From positions 55,343,133 through 55,407,132 of the forward strand of contig CM061238.1 of assembly GCA_030848705.1 (NCBI GenBank): a stretch of 64,000 bases of DNA, given 5' to 3'. This document shows positions 21,689 to 32,648 of the stretch, one piece after another; position 1 is the stretch's first letter; each line of letters begins with the position of its first letter. This stretch comes from Heracleum sosnowskyi (taxonomy: Eukaryota; Streptophyta; Magnoliopsida; Apiales; Apiaceae). The notes below the pieces were generated by a model. It saw only the letters and a list, made by a program, of their open reading frames with translations. It ran no database searches and was not told the origin of the DNA. Both the position numbers and the translations under genes were made by a program.

Positions 21689-23244
21689 TGTTAGTATTAG
21701 TGCTCTAGAGACAATACTTTTATGTTTTAAAGAAAACATTTTATTATTATAAATTATGTTTTATTGATTATTATTATTAGTTTATTATGTCTTTATTTAC
21801 TGCGTTATAAATGTTAGCATAATAAATGTCCTTGGAATTATCCTATGTATTCGATATCTTTAAGTATGAGACTTAAAAATGAGATTATATAAATAGTATC
21901 TTTATTCCTAAATATCCCTAGTCGAGTGTTATTATTTAAGGACAATAATAATGCACAGAGACTAGTATGTTTGTTGACTGATGACCACATCTCATTGGTC
22001 ATAGGTATGGTGATACTAAAGTCAAAACATAGGTGCATGTAAGAGTACATGACACTGGATTGACCCGCCGTGAGATTACACATGTTAATACTGTCATAAG
22101 TAATTCTCACTGTGATAATGGTGTAATGATCCTTAGACCTGAAATCATTATATTTTTATACGAGAATTAATATACTTTGATTACATTAAAAGTTACCTTT
22201 GACCGGGTGATGATAAAAGTGGACATTGGGTATATTATGAATCGTATGAGAAATATGAATGATCAAGATGTGATTTAACCCTCCTAATTTTAGGAGCGAT
22301 ATTATTGGCCTCTTGTTTGAGTGAGACTAAGAAATGCACGGCCGTGCTCAAATGTTGATTTGATTTATTAGTCTACTCATCGATCAAGAAAACTAAGATT
22401 AAATTATGAAGAGGATGACACATTACATGCCTCGAGTTTAATCTATAATATTAAGGTTAAAGGGATTATATTACATGGAACATTATTCACGAAAGGCTTA
22501 ATCGAATCACCGATTTAATTATTATTACTTGGGTGACAATGATGTATTACTAGATGCCGCTCATTGTTTACAATTTTAATTAGTTATTAAAATTGTTACC
22601 AACGTAATAATAACCTACAGGGTCACACACAAAGAACGCTTGAAGGAGAAATAATTTAAATTATGAATTTAAATTTAAATAAGTAATTTATTCTATTTAT
22701 AATATTAATTAAGTATGACTTGATTAAATATTTAAATAGAAAATGGAATTACTTAAACTAATTCTGAAATTAGTTATTAATTAATTAAGTGCGACTTAAT
22801 TAAATAATAAATTGGAATTTCGGATTAGTATATTATTATAATTGGATTATAATTAGAATACTTATTTTCCTCTCTATATAAACTCTCAAAGAGGGCTGAT
22901 TTTAATGATGAAAAACATTTTTATATTAAAACCCTAGCCTCTTATGAGAGCAAGAAAAGAGAGAGAGAAAAAAGCAGTTTTCGGGTGCTAGTACACATCA
23001 ATCCTTCAAGAAAAGCGTTCGTGTGGATACCGTAGAGTGTAGATCGCGAGAGCGGGATACATGGTGATTGAACAAGCTTTGGATCTCCATTAATCTTCCA
23101 TTAATGAACTTTTAAAGCTTCTTAAGGTATTTGTTCTTAATCTCCGAATTAAATCTTTTGTTTTCGCATGGATCCTGCGGAGGGGTTTCGAATTTTGATT
23201 TATTTTTACGTTTTCCGTTGCGTTTATATGCTCGAAACCCTTCA
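21689..23244 (+). repeat. Element B 3' LTR (1556 bp)
   Basis: It begins TGTTAGTATTAGTGC after the PPT and ends AACCCTTCA before the GAATC duplication. It lacks the Helitron of the 5' LTR and so preserves the empty site. Confidence 0.94.
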
Positions 23245-24255
23245 GAATCAGCTAGGGCAGACATGCAAGCTCTTTCAGTTGCCCAGGCTCTAGATGAAGA
23301 GGAAAGACAGCAAGAAGAAAAGGCTAGGGTTGAAGCTGAGGAAGCAAAGGAAAAGAGAAAAAGCACAAGGCAACCCAAGGCAAGAGCTAAAAGGAATTTG
23401 GCCTTTGAGAAGGATGATTCTCAAGACACTCTAACAAATGACACTGTAACAGCTGTACCTTCAACCTTCTCAGACCAAAGCATTGGAGGAAAATTAGCTT
23501 GTGATCCTAAACATCCTGTTAACTTTCATGATCAACCAATTGTGCCAAAGGAAGAGCCTTTTGAGTTTTATGAAGCTAATTTTCCCAAATTTCTAATTGG
23601 GATGGATGCAAAGAAGAAATCACAGCATAAGGTTTCTAAGGCTAAGCCAATTTTTGTGAGGAGGCCATAGGTTGAAAAACCACCAACAAACCCAGAGGAC
23701 TTCATCTACATTGATGACATAAAGGAGGAGTCAGACTTAAACCTATATCTTGAGGACTTGGTAGAAGTGAGAGGGATTGCAGCCACTCAGAAACTACCAG
23801 AGAGATTAGTGTTTGTCTACAAGGGTGGAAGGGAAAGAATCTGGCCTCTGCACAGAATTCTAGGAGAAGACTATCAGACTCTGATGGTGGTGTTCAAATG
23901 CTTAAAGAAAGATTTTGGGTTCACTAAAACTGTCAAGTCTGAGGTTGTCTCCAAGATTTGTCAAATCAAAGCTAGCTGGAACAAACCTGATGCACTTCCC
24001 AGGGTTCTAAAGGTCCCTCAATCAGGAAAGACAATTCATCTCCAACCATATTGGATGATGGAATTCAGAGACAAGGACAACTGCAGAAGATTCTTCAGAA
24101 TGGAAGACCAATTGGAAAAGGCATCTAATGAAACTCTAAAATTCATGAAATCCAAGTTGGGTGTACAAGATGAAGAAGAGAAGATTTTCTACAGGAGGCT
24201 CCAAGCTCAGATTGAGGAGAACAATGCAAGGAAGGGGAAGAAAACAAGGCCATAG
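23245..24255 (+). pseudogene. Element A ORF3, 3' part
   Basis: It resumes the ORF3 frame after element B (ESARADMQALSVAQALDEEE). A charged region rich in E/K/R with basic clusters (KSTRQPKARAKRN) could serve as a nuclear targeting signal. One stop lies at 23668 (TAG where C has CAG). The last ~165 codons form a well-kept C-terminal domain from LVEVRGIAATQKLPERLVF to the end, very similar to C. No known enzyme motif is seen. Confidence 0.8.
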
Positions 24256-24452
24256 AGACAAAGTTGATAAATCTGCTCAGGCTAGAGGAGCAGCTCTGTG
24301 CACTTGTATTGTAAGATTTCTAATTTATGTTCAGTCAATTTTCAATAAATCATGAAGCTCAATACAAATTCTACTTTTGTAATTTATAATTTGTCTAAGT
24401 GTTTTTGTTATCATCAAGGCTCTTGATTTATGGCTGTTATTCTATCAGTCAT
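24256..24452. other. Element A 3' untranslated region
   Basis: Non-coding sequence between the ORF3 stop and the PPT, homologous to 42602-42773 of element C. Confidence 0.6.
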
Positions 24453-24466
24453 AAATTGGGGGAGAT
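24453..24466 (+). other. Element A polypurine tract
   Basis: AAATTGGGGGAGAT sits directly before the second LTR copy. The mirror sequence ATCTCCCCCAATTT is beside the C LTR at 42588. Confidence 0.85.
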
Positions 24467-25059
24467 TGTTAGGAATATGTTGTTCTTGATGATAATTATA
24501 AAACACTTAGTAGATTTTGTATTAAGTCAATATTGTAACTGTCAACGGAATGGTATGCTTTGCAGCTTCCGTTGACAGGTAGCTCATCAACGAAATGAGT
24601 GATGTAGCAATTGCACTGTACAATACTTCACTGGTTGATATACATTTGTTGTAGGTATTAGATAGGTTTTCTAAGTCATGTTGACTATGTACTAGATAAG
24701 CAAAATAGGTTGGTTAAGTGTAAATAAATTGTGCCTTGTAATTTTGCCTAAGTGAAGACATGTCAACGGAATGAAGATTACTCTATCAACGGAATGAAGA
24801 ATATACCATCAACGGAATGAAGAATAAAGCTATCAACGGAACACATCTCCCTGCTATCAACGAATCATTATCACTTTTCTGAATAGTTGACAAAGTGATA
24901 GTGACAGTTTTCTGACATATCAAAAGGTGATGTAGAAGTGTACTTTGCATTGGAAGCCATCAAAATGGTCACTGGGAATGAAGAAACATTCCAATTTCCA
25001 ATTAGGTTCTTGAGTGGGATCATAATAAGCATGAAGACAAAAGACAAGATCTCCAAGGT
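24467..25059 (+). repeat. Element A 3' LTR, truncated
   Basis: It matches 661-1254 with few differences, including the motif array (24541-24870), and then stops after TCTCCAAGG where a B-type LTR begins in reverse. The missing ~400 bp do not appear elsewhere in the window on this strand. Confidence 0.92.
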
Positions 25060-25694
25060 GAAGGGTTTCGTGCACATATACACAACGGAAAACGTAAAAA
25101 TAAATCAAAAATTCGAAACCCCTCCGCAGGATCCATGCGAAAACAAAAGATTTAATTCGGAGATTAAGAACGAATACCTTAAGAAGCTTTAACAGTTCAT
25201 TAATGGAAGATTAATGGAGATCCAAAACTTGTTCAATCACCACATATCCCGCTCTCGCGATCTACGCTCTACGGTATCCACACGAACACTTTTCTTGAAG
25301 GATTGATGTGTACTAGCACCCGAAAACTGCTTCTTTCTCTCTCTCTCTTTTCTTGCTCTCGTAAACGGCTAGGGTTTTAATAAAAACGTTTTTCATCATT
25401 AAAATCAGCCCTCTTTGAGAGTTTATATAGAGAGGAAAATAAGTTTTCTAATTATAATCCAATTATAATAAAATACTAATCCGAAATTCCAATTTATTAT
25501 TTAATTAAGTCGCACTTAATTAATTAATAACTAATTTCAGAATTAGTTTAAGTAATTCCATTTTCTATTTAAATAATTAATCAAGTCATACTTAATTAAT
25601 ATTATAAATAGAATAAATTACTTATTTAAATTTAAATTCATAATTTAAATTATTTCTCCTTCAAGCGTTCTTTGTGTGTGACCCTATAGGTTAT
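25060..25694 (-). repeat. B2: reversed B-family LTR fragment
   Basis: It begins TGAAGGGTTTCG, the reverse complement of the B LTR end, and follows the B LTR until GGTTAT. There element E's LTR (TGTTAGGTCCC) replaces the expected continuation. It lacks the Helitron. It is the outer end of a B copy inserted into the 3' LTR of A, with CAAGG as the probable left duplication. Confidence 0.88.
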
Positions 25695-26860
25695 TGTTAG
25701 GTCCCGAAGTATCGTAGAAGGGGGGGTTGAATACGATACTCACAAATAATTCAATTTCGTTCGCGGATAATTCATTCAGTTCTATAACGAAATCAAACAC
25801 ACCAAACTAAACCAAAAGTCGGGGAATATATCTTTTTATAAATATAAACCTCGAGGGGTGCTACAATTTCTAATCCGTAGATTAGCTTCAATGAGTTCTA
25901 GGTTATTCACAATCAATACAATGAAAGAATTCTGAGCACTATAAATTTCTATGATCTTCTCCGGCTCAAACTTCTCTCTCAGTAGTTGCTACTATGAACT
26001 AACCTCGACTGAAGAAGACACACTTCCTCTGTTGTAATTGTAGTCTTAGTTTTTAGAAAACTATCGAACCTTAATTGTTAAAACAATCTTGGCCGTCCAA
26101 TTCTCATCAACCTGACAGACAAACAAACTTTTCACCTGCTTTGTAATTTGAAAAGTATCGAATGAATAAAGTAATTATGCAATTCGATAGTTTTTAAATA
26201 AAAACTATCGAATGTAATACTTACTTTATTAAAGTATTCATTTACTTTATGCTTTTCATTCGATGGTTTTCTAATTTAGAAAACTATCGAATCCTTTTCT
26301 TTTTGTTTTCTTTATGTCACATTCGATGGTTTTTATAAACAATAAAACCATCGAACTCTTTTCCTTGTCCTTGACCTTTTAGAAAATCCATTCAGCTCCA
26401 GGGTGTTTCAGTTTTAGACTGTATCAATTTCTTCTGAGACGATAAAACAACTTGATCTTTTTAGTGCCGTCACCTAGTGCAACTGGTCTGGTTCACAGAT
26501 GAATAACACTTGATCAATTCTTCTTTTATGTCTTCAATTCAATGCTGCTGATAAGTCCTTTGTCGTTCTGGTTGCTTCATCACTGGAATCCCGTGGCACT
26601 TAACCCTAAATCATTCACATACTTCTGTCGTCTTGAAAGTCTTGTTTCTTTTGTTGTCACTGAGGCTTGAACATTTTCATGAACTTCTTTCCGTGACCTG
26701 TTTACGGACTTCAAGAATACATAACGTTTTTTGATTTTTTGAGTTTACCTTTTCTTCTTTGATTCTAGATTCCTGTGCTTCTGTTAATATTATTGTCTGT
26801 CTTGTCCTTTGTTGAGTTGTAGTTATCTCTTTTACATCTTATGTTACATTATGCTTTACA
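25695..26860 (-). repeat. Element E 3' LTR (1166 bp)
   Basis: It spans from TGTTAGGTCCCG to GCTTTACA, followed by the PPT complement ATCTCCCCC. It contains three tandem hairpins built from ATTCGATAG/CTATCGAAT. Confidence 0.8.
26182..26355. repeat. three consecutive hairpins in the E LTR
   Basis: Inverted repeats lie at 26182-26213, 26258-26292 and 26321-26355. Each has arms such as ATTCGATAGTTTTT and AAAAACTATCGAAT around a 4-9-nt loop. Further single motifs occur near 26067 and 26151. The spacing of the hairpins is about 65-75 bp. Confidence 0.85.
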
Positions 26861-27094
26861 ATCTCCCCCTATTTGATTGGATAGAGTTCGATAAGCAAAT
26901 ACTTCGAGGATAACTCAACTAACTAAGGAAACATGAAACTACTTAAAGTAAGACAGCGTAATAATATTAACTGCATTCTGGATCAGATATATATACATTT
27001 CCAGATTTCATAAATCAAAAAACAATAAAACTTTTCACCTTGAAGTTGCTCCTCTTGTTTGAGCTGACAGTTCTCTTGTTCTTTGCTTCAATCT

Positions 27095-30020
27095 TCAGTC
27101 CATTCCAATCTCACCTTCTTCACTCATTGGATCGGAGTTAGCAGCTTGATAATCAATCACTGATAGATAGTGCAGTGGTTCTCCAGGTTTAAGGATTGCT
27201 CCTAGGATGTGTCTTCCAATATATCCAACCTCTTGACCCACTCCAGCCCACAGCCATGCAATGTTAACATCTTTCTTGTTTAGCTTTGGCATGTTTGGTA
27301 GTCTGGGAAGCACTTCCAATCCTTTCTCCACTCTCTTCCTATAGTAGGGAACATTCTCCATAAGATATTTTCTTAGAGTGTCGGCTGCTTGTGTCCTTCT
27401 CCGTTGATGTGAATCCAGTGGATCTAAGATACTTCTCAACTGATATTAGATATTCGTTTGGGTAATCTCTCAGTTTGTCCTCCGTCATGTAGCAGATTCT
27501 GAACAAGTCATTCGTCATGAATCTAACCATAGGAGGGTTTTCAGTAATCTCTGGACTGACCTTCATCAAGATTTCCTTAACATGCTCACGGAGCAGTTCA
27601 TTTAGCTTTGTAGTTCTTTGAATCTTGATGAGAATCACCTTTAGTGGTGTCTTTCTCTCTCAGCTTGCCTGGGCTTTCACCATCTCCAAGGCAGCTTCTT
27701 CTTCCAGTGATAGAGAATTTGCTTCTTCTTCCATATCATCATCCAAGATAGGATGTTCTATTGGCTCTGGATAATATGGCTCATGCTCCTCCTGAATCGG
27801 TTGCTCTTGCATGACTTCAAATCCCAAAACTGTCTAACTGGAATAGAACTCCCCATCCAGTTGTTTGCCAACCTTCATTAGTCACTTCATTTGTTTCCCC
27901 TTCTCCAACTTTCTCCCCCTTAGTTGAGGAATCCTCGATGAAGTTATCCTCATTATAAAAGGTAGTAGAAGGATCAGGTTGTTGTTTTGAAGTTCCGGGT
28001 TGTTGGTTCCTCAACATATTCCAAATAGATTGTACCTCGTCGCATTGATTCTCTTTGACATCAGTCCTCAATTCGACCAGTTCTTCCATAGCTTCCCTCT
28101 TCAAGGAGTCCACTGCCTGTTTGGTACTTGTTATAGTGCCAGATGAACTACCAATGACCCTGAATGTTCTTCTGGAATCAGCTGCAGCCAAGTCAACCTT
28201 CTCTTGAATCGTCTTTAAAGAAGCATTGCCTTGACTAGAGGAGATCCCTTGGTCAAAGGAAGGTGGCAGTAAAACCTTGAATCATGGATTTCCTTCTTTA
28301 TCACAAACTGTCATCTCCTTGAGGGTGGATTGAACATGTACCTCTCTTTCTGTCGGTAACAGCAAATCATGAATATTAGGTAGGGTTAGGGTGTCACTCC
28401 TCACATTTGGCTCTGGGTGTACACTCAACGTTCTGTCGGTGTTTGAATCATTTTTCCTTTCCCACTCAGGCCAGGTGTAAGTGTTTTTGTTTCACTCAAA
28501 TCCTTAGTGCTGATTGTACTTGCAGAAGAAATCACCGTAGCCGTCCTTAAGGAGGTCACCGGTGGTGCAATGGGGCTTCGCAAGTCCCCGTCCTTGGATA
28601 AACCAAGTTGCTGATCATCCTTAGATGATATATCCTTTAAAGGATCTAGAGTTTGAATCTCTAGGGGGTTAGAAACAGGCTCTTTTAACAGCAGATATCC
28701 CGAATCTTCCCCATGAGTCTGTAAAGACTTCACCTCAGTTGACTCCTCAATAGTAATTGATTCACTGTCAACGAGTTGCCGATCTGCACCTACGTCAGAC
28801 CCTTTACCCGCAGGATCCAGATATGTTCCATCTGGGGAGATAGACAATGACCTTTTAGATTGTGCATTTAGGTCAAAGCCTTCTCTCGACGTCTGTGAAG
28901 ACCCTTGGTTCTTAGAACCTTCAACCAGTGAACCTGACCGTAATATGGTCGGAACACCAGTTGCTTCCGTCAATTCTTCCTTACTTGATTGAGCTATTGG
29001 TTCAGATATTGCTTTCGTTAGCGTAGCCCAATCAGCATCAGAAAAATCAGTAAAGGGCGCTTTGGATGAGAGAAATGAAGTATCAATAGTTGCCTCGGTT
29101 TCTGTTCTTCTCCTTTTAGAGGAAGGCAGAGCTGTTGTTGAAGGGTGTATCTCCTTATGTGGTGCTGCTTTGGCACTATCTCCCTCTACACTCATGGATG
29201 GTTCTTTAATGGGTATAGTAGGGGAAGGAGGTTCGTTTATGTTTTCATTTGGCTCTTCCAAAGGCTCTTCGACCGTGGTTAGAGGTTGTGGGTTTGCAAC
29301 CTCCTGGTCAGGAATGGCCACTAAGGGCTCTGGATCAACATCCATTGGTTCAGGTGCCATTACAGGTTCAGGTTGTGGAATATTACCTTGATTTACCTGT
29401 TCCCCTGGGGGTAGAAGTGGTAGGGGCACCGTTCTTAGATATTCAGTGAGAACAGTGGGTACCCCTGGAAGATAGTTGTTCTTCCTAATGAGAGCGGTTA
29501 TGGCATTGCTCTTCATTCTCATGCACTCCTGGTTGGCTTCACCTTCAAAGATCTCCCGTTCATTATCTGTTAAGATATCATTGAGAATTAGCTGTAGGAA
29601 CCTAGGATAGAAACATAGCACATCTTCATTTATGCCTGTTCTTTCATCCAGTGGTCCCATGCACAGAATTACTTGATCAATCACTATCCGTCCTATATTA
29701 ATATGCCTGTTGTTCGCAATGGCAAACCCTATCTTTTGAAGGAATAAGGGAATGCCATGCAGATTTGTTAGCTTGGCAGTAAAAACATGTATCAGGGTAT
29801 GAAAGAAAAAATTCCATGGCTTTGGCAGGTAATGCTTTAGGAACTCTCCCACCAAGAAGTTAGGTTGTTGACTTCTAATGAGAGTGAAGAAAGCATGTAT
29901 TTCCTCAGTTGTGGGATCCGGAACAAGGTTTTCTGTAGGAAAATGAAGTATTCTGTTAAAGTCATGTTCCATCACCCTTATTGTTCTGCCCCCTGGCACA
30001 ACAAAACTGAAGGATCTCAC
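27095..30020 (-). pseudogene. Element E ORF3 remnant
   Basis: The 5' 531 codons (30020-28425) contain a compact N-terminal domain (RSFSFVVPGGRTIRVMEHDF to about residue 190), then a Pro/Ser/Thr/Glu-rich linker. After a TGA at 28425, further fragments follow in other frames at 28191-27817 (with TDVKENQCDEVQSIWNML), 27638-27339 and 27439-27095. The order matches ORF3 of A and C: N-domain, low-complexity linker, coiled-coil-like part, C-domain. Sequence identity is low but the pattern of hydrophobic residues in the N-domain is similar. The first codon is GTG with a TAG not far upstream, so the true start is lost. Function unknown. Confidence 0.68.
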
Positions 30021-30109
30021 ATTATTCTCACTTCTGCTTTGTTGCTAAGTTTTGAGATAGGTTCAAGGGATTTTGAAAATGTTTCATTGTACCAATGCTA
30101 GGGGATATC

Positions 30110-30424
30110 CTCTTGATCTTTTATTGTCTTGGCTTAATATTTGATCATGGATCTTTTCGCTTTCTTAATTCTCATAACGATCATTTAATAAATCCTCGAC
30201 TGCCCGATGAATAGTGAACAAAATTTAAAGTTGGAATCTCCTGATTCTGATCGTGTTTACATTCACTTATTCTCCTTATACATCAATACTATAACTTCGA
30301 AACATTCATTCCATGTCTTCCATATAGTATGGTCTGAAAATATTTCTCATCAGCAAAATTTACTATTCATCAACATTTACTATTCATCAAAAATTTTAAT
30401 TAAGTCCAAAATTTGGGGTTATTA
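30110..30424 (-). repeat. Gypsy-type LTR 5' fragment
   Basis: The right edge GGGGTTATTACA is the reverse complement of TGTAATAACCCC, a start typical of long plant Gypsy (Tekay/Del-like) LTRs. Inside, GATGAATAGTAAAT occurs twice. The left edge against element E is not sharp. Only the LTR start is present. Confidence 0.55.
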
Positions 30425-30917
30425 CACCTCTGCCCAGCCTAATTATGATGAGGTTCTCATTGAGGATGCCTCTGATGATGATGTGCCACTTTCTCAGCTT
30501 ATCAAGGTACATTCTAAACCCTCTTTTTCAATGCATGTAAGTACTGCTCATACCCAAGCATCTAGGTTGAGTGAGGGAGTGCAAAAGAAAAGAGAGATAA
30601 AAGAACAGAGAGGTGAACTTAAAAATGAGAGGCAGCCAAATGAGCTGGCAAAAGGAGAGGGACTTGAGCATGTCCAGAGTGCAATTGAGGGAGCCCACAC
30701 TATGCAGGCACTAGGCCTTGAGAGTTCTACTGTGAGGAGTGATGAGATCACTCAGAAAAACACGGAGAGTATGAGAACCCCCTCAGCCTCAAAGCCCCAT
30801 TCTTTTCCTTCCCCTCCAAGAAGGTTGAGAACTGGTGGCCCTTCTACTCAAATTGCTCAAAGATTGGAAGCCCTGGAGCACAGATGCCTATCCATGGAAA
30901 CTAAGCTTGACAGCCTG
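30425..30917 (+). pseudogene. Element G ORF3, 5' fragment
   Basis: Open in one frame from the Gypsy LTR edge: an acidic start (DEVLIEDASDDDVPLSQLIK), a charged K/E/R-rich part, then a coiled-coil-like end (AQRLEALEHRCLSMETKLDSLC). The frame is cut by LTR F at GCCTG and continues at 56233 (LSTMVASGFSSLQQTLQLF). This resembles the middle of ORF3 in SIRE-like elements but belongs to a lineage distinct from A, C and E. The N-terminal domain is missing. Confidence 0.7.
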
Positions 30918-31839
30918 TGTAGTAACCTTAATTTTCAGGGTTTATTTATATTATTATTTGATGGATTTATTGATTTCTCAAAGAGGAGAAATTGTATTAT
31001 GTGTATATTTTAATTTATAATATTTGTGAAAGCTAAATATTTTATCTGGGAAATTTAAATGCGAATTTCCTAATTATTTGAGTACTAAAAATAGTAATAT
31101 TTAATTATTTTGAGTAAATTAAAAATTTGCTGCATTGTATGATTAAGTGTTTAAAATAAATAGTATGCGAATATGCGAATGTGCTATTATGTGATTAAAA
31201 ATGATTTTTAGTATTTTTTGGTAAGTTGAGCCCGACCTTATTTGATTTTATAAATGAGGTGGAAAATTTATTTAATTCTAATTTTGAGAATTTAAATATT
31301 GTTGAGTGATTACAGTATTTGAATTATTTTTATGAGTCAAAATTTATTTTTGTAGTACTGAATAATATTTTTAGAATTATGTGTTAAAATTTATGTTTCA
31401 GTAATTCTTAGTAAATTTGAGCCGAGCAGAGTTGTTTAAAGTAAATTAGTTCAAAATTCATTTAGTTATGAATTTTGTGCATTTAGATATTTTAGAATAA
31501 TTTTAGTATAAAAGAAATTTTATTAGTTGGATTAAGTTATTTTAGAGATATTTCATTTAAAAATTTTACTTTTCAGTATCGTATTAGTCCCGTTAATTGC
31601 ACTTGGTGGGCTAATTAAACTGTAGTGATTGCTATTCTTATCCATTCTACCTAATCCGTCCTTATCTAATATACAGATACACACACACCTAGAGGTGGCC
31701 AAATGGGCGGGTTTATTCAGCTCGCACAGCCCGGCACGTTACTTTATTCGGATATTATTCGGCCCGATTGAACCGCGAATAATTCGGCCCGATTCGTATG
31801 GTAGTTAGTGCCGAGTACGATTCCATTTTTCAGAAACCG

Positions 31840-31950
31840 CGAACCGGCCCGAACCGCCCGAACCGTGAGCCGCCCGAACCGCCCAAACCGGCCCACACGG
31901 CTCGAACCGGCCCGCACGGCTCGAACCGGCCCGCACGGCACGACCACTCG
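31840..31950. repeat. GC-rich short repeats in the left half of the hAT-like element
   Basis: Runs of GAACCGCCC and CGGCCC, then a 19-bp unit (CGGCCCGCACGGCTCGAAC) about three times near 31889-31945. They stand out against the AT-rich surroundings. Confidence 0.75.
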
Positions 31951-32367
31951 CCCACTAATTTAAATTGTGGCATATATCTTAATAAGCAGCACTCTGGCCG
32001 ATTTAATTGGTATTGTAATTTTATATGTTTATGCGGTTTGTTCCATTTTTTTATAGAGGAGTCCTCTCAAATAATTTGTAAAATATTTTTGAAATTAATA
32101 AAATTTATATGAGGTATTCTTTTATCACAAATTAACAAAGCAAGATATTCTTCTATTTTTTTAGATTTATTAACTCGAATTAAAAATTAATAAATAAATT
32201 ATAAGATTAAAAATAATATGTAATCTGTGATTAAATGTAACTCGGATAAATGTAAATTATTTGTTGAGTCATGAGTCATGACTTCTAAAAAGTAGAGGGC
32301 TGCATGCATGCCACGTGGCTGGACAGAGGCTGGACAGACAGACAGACAGTGACACCGCGACAGATTT

Positions 32368-32500
32368 TCTTCGTCCATTATTCGTATTCGTGAATATTCG
32401 TCCATATTCGTCCATATTCGTATTCGTCCGTTACTCGTTATTCGTCCGTTATTCGTCCAACCCGTAGCCCGCTTATTCGTCCAACTCGTCGTGCCGGTTC
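32368..32500. repeat. ATTCGTCC tandem repeats in the right half of the hAT-like element
   Basis: About ten units of (T)ATTCGT(CC) in direct order, some with CATATTCGTCC or CCGTTATTCGTCC periods of 10-12 bp. Confidence 0.75.
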
Positions 32501-32648
32501 TGGGTTTACATTTTCCGATTCAAGCCCGGCTCGTATCCGGCCCGTACATACTTAGTGCCGGTTCCGTGCTCGCCGGAGCCGAGCCCGACCCGTGACAAGC
32601 CCGGCCCGGCTCGCACGGACCGCCCAAGTGGCCAGCTCTACACACACC

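Larger units (their letters stand above)
15119..23249 (+). mobile_element. Element B: Copia LTR retrotransposon with TSD GAATC
   Basis: GAATC at 15119-15123 and 23245-23249 flanks an element (15124-23244) that starts TGTTAGTATT and ends AACCCTTCA. Removing it restores the ORF3 reading frame of element A. Both LTRs are present. The interior carries decayed Copia gag, integrase, RT and RNase H. By eye I count roughly 19 substitutions between the LTRs over about 1.55 kb, so the insertion is fairly recent, yet its pol is full of stops. The 5' LTR also contains a Helitron. Confidence 0.95.
661..25059 (+). mobile_element. Element A: SIRE/Maximus-like Copia LTR retrotransposon, interrupted and 3'-truncated
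   Basis: Seen: a TG-starting LTR at 661, a PBS matching initiator Met-tRNA, gag, then pol in Copia order (protease, integrase, RT, RNase H), a very long third ORF, a purine tract and a second LTR copy from 24467. This layout with an extra ORF after pol is that of SIRE/Maximus-type Copia elements. A CACTA fragment (about 3411-7055) and element B (15124-23244) lie inside it. Without them it is about 12.6 kb, close to the complete relative C (13.2 kb) on the other strand. The 3' LTR stops at 25059, where a reversed B-type LTR begins. The pol ORF is open, but gag and ORF3 are broken, so the copy is not autonomous. Confidence 0.93.
25695..30100 (-). mobile_element. Element E: SIRE-like Copia retrotransposon, 3' half
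   Basis: On the - strand this is ORF3, PPT and 3' LTR. The left boundary TGTTAGGTCCCGAAG sits inside the B2 LTR. The right boundary lies between 30021 and about 30110, where sequence changes to a Gypsy-type LTR end. No gag, pol or second LTR is present. The LTR shares the layout of A and C (GAAGGGGGGG near its edge, PPT with GGGGGAG) but the sequence is very different. Confidence 0.78.
31682..32648. mobile_element. hAT-like non-autonomous element with 8-bp TSD
   Basis: CACACACC at 31682-31689 and 32641-32648 flanks 951 bp. The ends are inverted: TAGAGGTGGCCAAATGGGCG on the left and, reversed, TAGAGCTGGCCACTTGGGCG on the right (three mismatches in about 22). The 8-bp duplication and TAGAG ends fit the hAT superfamily. 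The subterminal regions are GC-rich and built of short repeats. No transposase ORF is present. The TSD is of low complexity, which weakens it a little. Confidence 0.8.

Noticed and set aside
27095..30020. host gene on the - strand
   Set aside because: It lies between an LTR and PPT in the position of SIRE ORF3 and has the same domain plan and several frameshifts, so it belongs to element E.
30207..31013. 268-codon + strand ORF as one gene
   Set aside because: It spans three different things: a Gypsy LTR tip, the G ORF3 fragment and the start of LTR F. Only 30425-30917 is coherent.
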